The notes under the pieces were generated by a model. That model saw nothing but the letters and a program-made list of their open reading frames with translations, searched no databases and was not told where the DNA came from. Both the position numbers and the translations under genes were made by a program. Below are positions 60,849-64,000 of a stretch of 64,000 nucleotides of DNA, one piece after another; the stretch's first letter is position 1; every line of letters begins with the position of its first letter. The DNA is from Streptomyces sp. V4I2 (lineage in GTDB: Bacteria > Actinomycetota > Actinomycetes > Streptomycetales > Streptomycetaceae), in NCBI RefSeq assembly GCF_030817655.1, contig NZ_JAUSZM010000003.1, positions 9,672,001-9,736,000 on the forward strand. The letters run 5' to 3'.

Positions 60849-61343
60849 ATGCAGAACTCCCCGTATCAGCCCGGTCCGGCCGGTCCGTCCGATCCGCCGA
60901 CGGCACAGCGCATGCCCGGGGCCCTCATCTTCGTTCTTGTGATCGTCACCGCGCACGCGCTCGGCACGGTCTTCGGCGGCTGGGCAGTCGTCGAGGAGAA
61001 CCAGAGCAAGCAGGAGCACGGGCAGGACCTGCTCATGCCGATGGCCACGGCCTGGTTCGTGGCCCTGTTCTGTTGGGGGCTGGCGGCGCTCCAGGCCGTC
61101 TGCGTCGTCCTGGCACGGAAGCGCCGGGCCTGGGTCCGTGTGGTGCTCATCGTGTGCCTGGCCTTCGTGTCGCTGGGGACGGTCCTCGGTTCCCTCGGCT
61201 CGCTGGTCGCCGGGGCGCCCAGCCTCGCGGTGTTCGTGATCGCCGGTATCGATGTGGCGGCCCTGTGGATGATGGCCGGCGAGAGGGGACGCCACTACTT
61301 CTCCGTAGGCAGCCCGGCGCCCGCTTCCTCGCAGGGGTGGTGA
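60849..61343 (+). CDS. four-helix membrane protein
   Basis: 164 residues with a Pro-rich N-terminal tail and four hydrophobic helices (about 24-46, 66-88, 96-116, 122-142). GAGGTGATC, a near-perfect ribosome site, precedes the ATG. No family motif was recognised. It converges on the reductase gene with 52 bp between. Confidence 0.82.
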   Translation: MQNSPYQPGPAGPSDPPTAQRMPGALIFVLVIVTAHALGTVFGGWAVVEENQSKQEHGQDLLMPMATAWFVALFCWGLAALQAVCVVLARKRRAWVRVVLIVCLAFVSLGTVLGSLGSLVAGAPSLAVFVIAGIDVAALWMMAGERGRHYFSVGSPAPASSQGW

Positions 61344-61395
61344 ATGCCGCAGCACGGACGCCTTCCGGCGCCAAACGGGAGCCGGTCCGTGGAGG

Positions 61396-62400
61396 TCAGA
61401 GGTCGAGCACCAGCCGGGGGCCGCAGGAACGCGAGACGCAGATCAGCATGGTGTCGCCCGCGGCCCGTTCGTCCTCGTCGAGCAGTGAGTCCCGGTGGTC
61501 CGGCGTACCTTCCAGTACCTCCGTCTCACAGGTGCCGCAGGTGCCTTCCCGGCAGGAGAACAGCACCGGTACACCCGCCTCCTCCGCCACTTCGAGCACC
61601 GATCGGTCGGGCGGCACGGTGAGCGTGCGCCCCGACCGTGCGAGCACCACCTCGAAGGCGTCGGCCGGTGCGGCCTCGACCGCTGGCTGGACGGGGGCGA
61701 ACCGCTCGACGCCCAGCGTGCCGGAGGGCCAGCCGGCGCACTGCTCCTGCGCGGCCCGGAGCAGCGGCTCGGGACCGCAGGCGTGCACCAGCGTGCCCGC
61801 GCGGGGCGAGCCGATGAAGGCGGCGAGGTCCAGCAGGCCGTACTCGTCCTGCGGCCGGATCAGCACCCGGTCCCCGTAGGGCGCGAGGCGGTCGAGGAAC
61901 ACCATGGACTCGCGGGTACGGCCGCCGTACAACAGGCGCCAGTCGGCTCCCGCGGCCTCGGCGGCCTCCACCATCGCCAGGATCGGAGTGATACCGACCC
62001 CGCCCGCGATGAAGAGGTGGTGCTCGGCCGGGCGCAGCGGGAAGTTGTTCCGCGGTCCGCGCACCCGCACGGCCGAGCCCTGCGCGAGACGGTCGTGGAC
62101 GTACGAGGAGCCGCCGCGGCCGTCCGGTGCGCGCAGCACCGCGATCTGCCAGGCCGCTCGGTCGGCCGGCTGCCCGCACAGCGAGTACTGACGGATGAGG
62201 CCGTTGTCCAGCAGCACGTCGATGTGGGCACCCGGCGTCCAGGCCGGGAGCGGATCGCCGTCCGGGTGGCGCAGGACGAGGGAGACGACGCCGTCGGCGG
62301 CATCGATGCGGGCGTCCACGACGAGAGTCGCCTCGCCGGGGTCCGCCTGGGACTGCGGCGCCTCGGGGCTCCGGAGGACCTGGAGCGGTTGGTTGGTCAT
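61396..62400 (-). CDS. phthalate dioxygenase reductase-type FMN/[2Fe-2S] oxidoreductase
   Basis: 334 residues. Flavin and NAD domains come first ([14 protein letters not shown] with the RxYS site; [19 protein letters not shown] for [16 protein letters not shown]), then a plant-type ferredoxin domain with [13 protein letters not shown] and CVSR giving the four Cys of a [2Fe-2S] cluster. It passes electrons from NAD(P)H to an oxygenase, as VanB and PDR do. ATG 62400 is preferred; a TTG 9 nt upstream is in frame. No oxygenase gene is visible in the window; a thiolase gene follows upstream. Confidence 0.93.
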   Translation of the reverse strand: MTNQPLQVLRSPEAPQSQADPGEATLVVDARIDAADGVVSLVLRHPDGDPLPAWTPGAHIDVLLDNGLIRQYSLCGQPADRAAWQIAVLRAPDGRGGSSYVHDRLAQGSAVRVRGPRNNFPLRPAEHHLFIAGGVGITPILAMVEAAEAAGADWRLLYGGRTRESMVFLDRLAPYGDRVLIRPQDEYGLLDLAAFIGSPRAGTLVHACGPEPLLRAAQEQCAGWPSGTLGVERFAPVQPAVEAAPADAFEVVLARSGRTLTVPPDRSVLEVAEEAGVPVLFSCREGTCGTCETEVLEGTPDHRDSLLDEDERAAGDTMLICVSRSCGPRLVLDL

Positions 62401-62454
62401 GTGCGTCAACCTGAGTCTCGTACGGGTGGGGGACGAAGGCGGGAGGCCGGAGCC

Positions 62455-63642
62455 TCAGACGCCCGGTACATGCAGCAGCAGCGCGTCGCCCTGGCCGCCG
62501 CCTCCGCAGAGGGCCGCGGCCCCGGTGCCGCCGCCGCGCCGCCGCAGTTCCTGGGCGAGGGTCAGGACGAGCCGGGCGCCGGTCATGCCGACCGGGTGGC
62601 CGAGAGCGATCGCGCCGCCGTTGACGTTCACCCTGTCCAGGGGGATGTCCAGTTCCCGGACGGAGGCCAGGGCCACCCCGGCGAACGCCTCGTTTATCTC
62701 GAACAGGTCGAGGTCGGCGGCTTTCAGCCGGCCGTCCCGGGACAGGGCGTCGCGGATGGCGCCGGCCGGCTGCACGAGCAGCGAGGGGTCGGGGCCCGCG
62801 ACGGTGCCGTAGGCGCCGATCTCGGCGAGCGGGGTCAGGCCTTCCCGGCGGGCGCGGTCCGCGCTCATCACGACGACGGCCGCTGCTCCGTCGGACAGCT
62901 GGGACGCGTTGCCCGCGGTGATCGTGCCCTCGGAGGAGAAGGCCGGCTTCAGACGCCCGAGGCTCTGAGCGGTGCTCTGCGGCCGGATGCCCTCGTCGGC
63001 CTCCACCACCGTCTCGCCCCGGCGCCCGGCCACCGTGACCGGGGCGATCTCCGCGGCGAACGCGCCGGACTCCTGGGCGCGGTGGGCGCGCTCGTGCGAC
63101 AGCGCGCTGTACTCGTCCTGCTCCTCGCGGGTGAACGCGAAGGGCCGCTGGTAGCGCTCGGTGGCCGCGCCCATGGAGACCCCGTCGAAGGCGCAGGTCA
63201 GCGCGTCGCGGTCGAGGGCGTCCTCGACGGTCGTCGCCCCGTACTTCCAGCCGGTGCGGGACCCGCGCAGCAGATGCGGGGCGCCGGACATGGACTCCAT
63301 GCCGCCCGCCACGACCACCTCGTGGCGCCCCGAGGCGATCATGAGATCGGCCAGGGCGATGGCGTGCAGCCCGGACAGGCACAGCTTGTTGACGGTGCTC
63401 GCCGGTACGGCGAACGGGATGCCGGCGGCCACCGCGGCCTGCCGGGCCGTGTTGGGACCGGCCCCGGCCTGGACGACATGGCCCATCACGACGGCCTCCA
63501 CGGCGGCCGGGTCCAGCAGCGCCGCGGACAGCGCGGCGCGGATGGCGTGGGCGCCGAGGTCGGCGGCGGACAGGCTGCTCAGCCCACCCATGAGCTTGCC
63601 GACGGGCGTTCTCGCTCCGGCGACGATGACGGATCCGGGCAT
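62455..63642 (-). CDS. thiolase, acetyl-CoA acetyltransferase type
   Basis: 395 residues. Catalytic Cys in [17 protein letters not shown] (about residue 88), the His of [18 protein letters not shown] and the second Cys in [15 protein letters not shown]. Thiolases condense or cleave acyl-CoA (beta-oxidation or acetoacetyl-CoA formation). It is on the same strand as the reductase, 54 bp upstream of it, and could be one transcript with it and with the phosphatase gene. ATG 63642 starts the usual [16 protein letters not shown] head. Confidence 0.95.
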   Translation of the reverse strand: MPGSVIVAGARTPVGKLMGGLSSLSAADLGAHAIRAALSAALLDPAAVEAVVMGHVVQAGAGPNTARQAAVAAGIPFAVPASTVNKLCLSGLHAIALADLMIASGRHEVVVAGGMESMSGAPHLLRGSRTGWKYGATTVEDALDRDALTCAFDGVSMGAATERYQRPFAFTREEQDEYSALSHERAHRAQESGAFAAEIAPVTVAGRRGETVVEADEGIRPQSTAQSLGRLKPAFSSEGTITAGNASQLSDGAAAVVVMSADRARREGLTPLAEIGAYGTVAGPDPSLLVQPAGAIRDALSRDGRLKAADLDLFEINEAFAGVALASVRELDIPLDRVNVNGGAIALGHPVGMTGARLVLTLAQELRRRGGGTGAAALCGGGGQGDALLLHVPGV

Positions 63643-63679
63643 GTCCGGGACCTCCTGTGGATGTGGGCGGATCAGCGGA

Positions 63680-64000
63680 TCAGAGGACGGCGTCTACGGA
63701 ACGTTCCGCGACCAGGTGGGCGGTCTCGTTCACCGAGTGCAGGACGATCCGGCCCCCGGGCATCCGCCGCACCCTGCTGACGGAGGTGTAGCCGGGGTGG
63801 AACCAGAACATCCGGGGGATCTCGAGCACGGTCGCGAGGTACGTGTTGGTGATTCCGCCGTGGCACACGGCCGCGATCCGCTCGCCGGGGTGGGCGTCCA
63901 GCATGGTGTTCATGGCGCCCACCGCCCGGGCCCGGAAGGCGTCCCAGTCCAGGTCCGGTACGAAGTCCTCGTACCGTCCCTCGGACAGCGCCACCGACCG
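63680..64000 (-). CDS. histidine phosphatase-family protein, partial
   Basis: The C-terminal about 107 codons of a phosphoglycerate mutase-like phosphatase run off the right edge. AAVCHGGITNTYLATVL contains the second catalytic His. The RHG motif lies beyond the window. FVPDLDWDAFRARAVGAMNTMLDAHPGERIAAVCHGG is typical of the small fructose-bisphosphatase/cobalamin phosphatase-like branch. Same strand as the thiolase, 37 bp upstream of it. Confidence 0.85.
   Translation of the reverse strand, partial: RSVALSEGRYEDFVPDLDWDAFRARAVGAMNTMLDAHPGERIAAVCHGGITNTYLATVLEIPRMFWFHPGYTSVSRVRRMPGGRIVLHSVNETAHLVAERSVDAVL

Noticed and set aside
1-64000. CRISPR arrays, tRNA, rRNA genes and natural-product synthases
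   Set aside because: No regularly spaced identical repeats, no cloverleaf-like GTTCRANYC segments, and no PKS/NRPS or terpene synthase motifs were seen on either strand.

Overview
The window is high-GC actinobacterial DNA, almost certainly a Streptomyces chromosome. GTG starts, ATGA/GTGA stop-start overlaps and Tat or lipobox signals are common, several genes lack a Shine-Dalgarno sequence, and there is a mycothiol-type DinB-fold enzyme and a sugar ABC importer with no ATPase gene of its own. A perfect CebR-type operator fits the same origin. No rRNA, tRNA or CRISPR was seen. The assignment rests on gene content and style, not on a database match.

Layout. 1-7.3 kb: carboxyltransferase (cut by the left edge), a secreted protein, a class F sortase beside a small wall-protein-like gene, a tandem GNAT, a Tat-exported carbonic anhydrase and an MFS symporter. 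7.3-14.2 kb: a catabolic locus in which binding protein, two permeases and a ROK regulator run left and a TIM-barrel isomerase plus a GH63-like hydrolase run right from a shared control region. 14.2-18.5 kb: DUF485/solute symporter pair, YceI protein, and a CE2-type esterase under a CebR operator. 18.8-29.3 kb: lipid kinase/PAP2 pair, an SDR remnant, a metallo-dependent hydrolase with a discoidin domain, TetR, membrane protein, GNAT, glutamine amidotransferase, PaaX-type regulator and a secreted alpha/beta hydrolase. 29.4-33.0 kb: a four-gene SsuABC/TauABC-like importer. 33.2-36.3 kb: GlsB-like protein, Tat amidase and a DinB-fold enzyme.

From about 36 to 61 kb intact genes alternate with decaying ones: a shattered secreted hydrolase, a gutted GNAT, a glyoxalase-fold gene split by an IS110-family element, an ABC-2 permease stub, two divergent genes that lost their 5' halves in one deletion, a MerR tail, a frameshifted nSTAND/WD40 protein and a GH16 fragment. 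Intact genes here include LysR regulators, an M20 peptidase, a GH64 beta-1,3-glucanase, an ATP-grasp ligase paired with an S15/CocE hydrolase, OsmC, pgm, a YedY-like molybdoenzyme with its reductase, a thioesterase and an SDR. The right end holds a [2Fe-2S] reductase, a thiolase and a histidine phosphatase cut by the window.

The most informative element is the IS110-type insertion. Its left end can be read as a bridge RNA: two hairpin loops carry short guides that match its own two ends and the two sides of its insertion site. Joining its ends would also assemble a -35/-10 promoter. Other notable signals are two LacI-family palindromes in front of polysaccharide-degradation genes, a duplicated MHTG motif in the putative substrate of the class F sortase, and the ATP-grasp/S15 pair.
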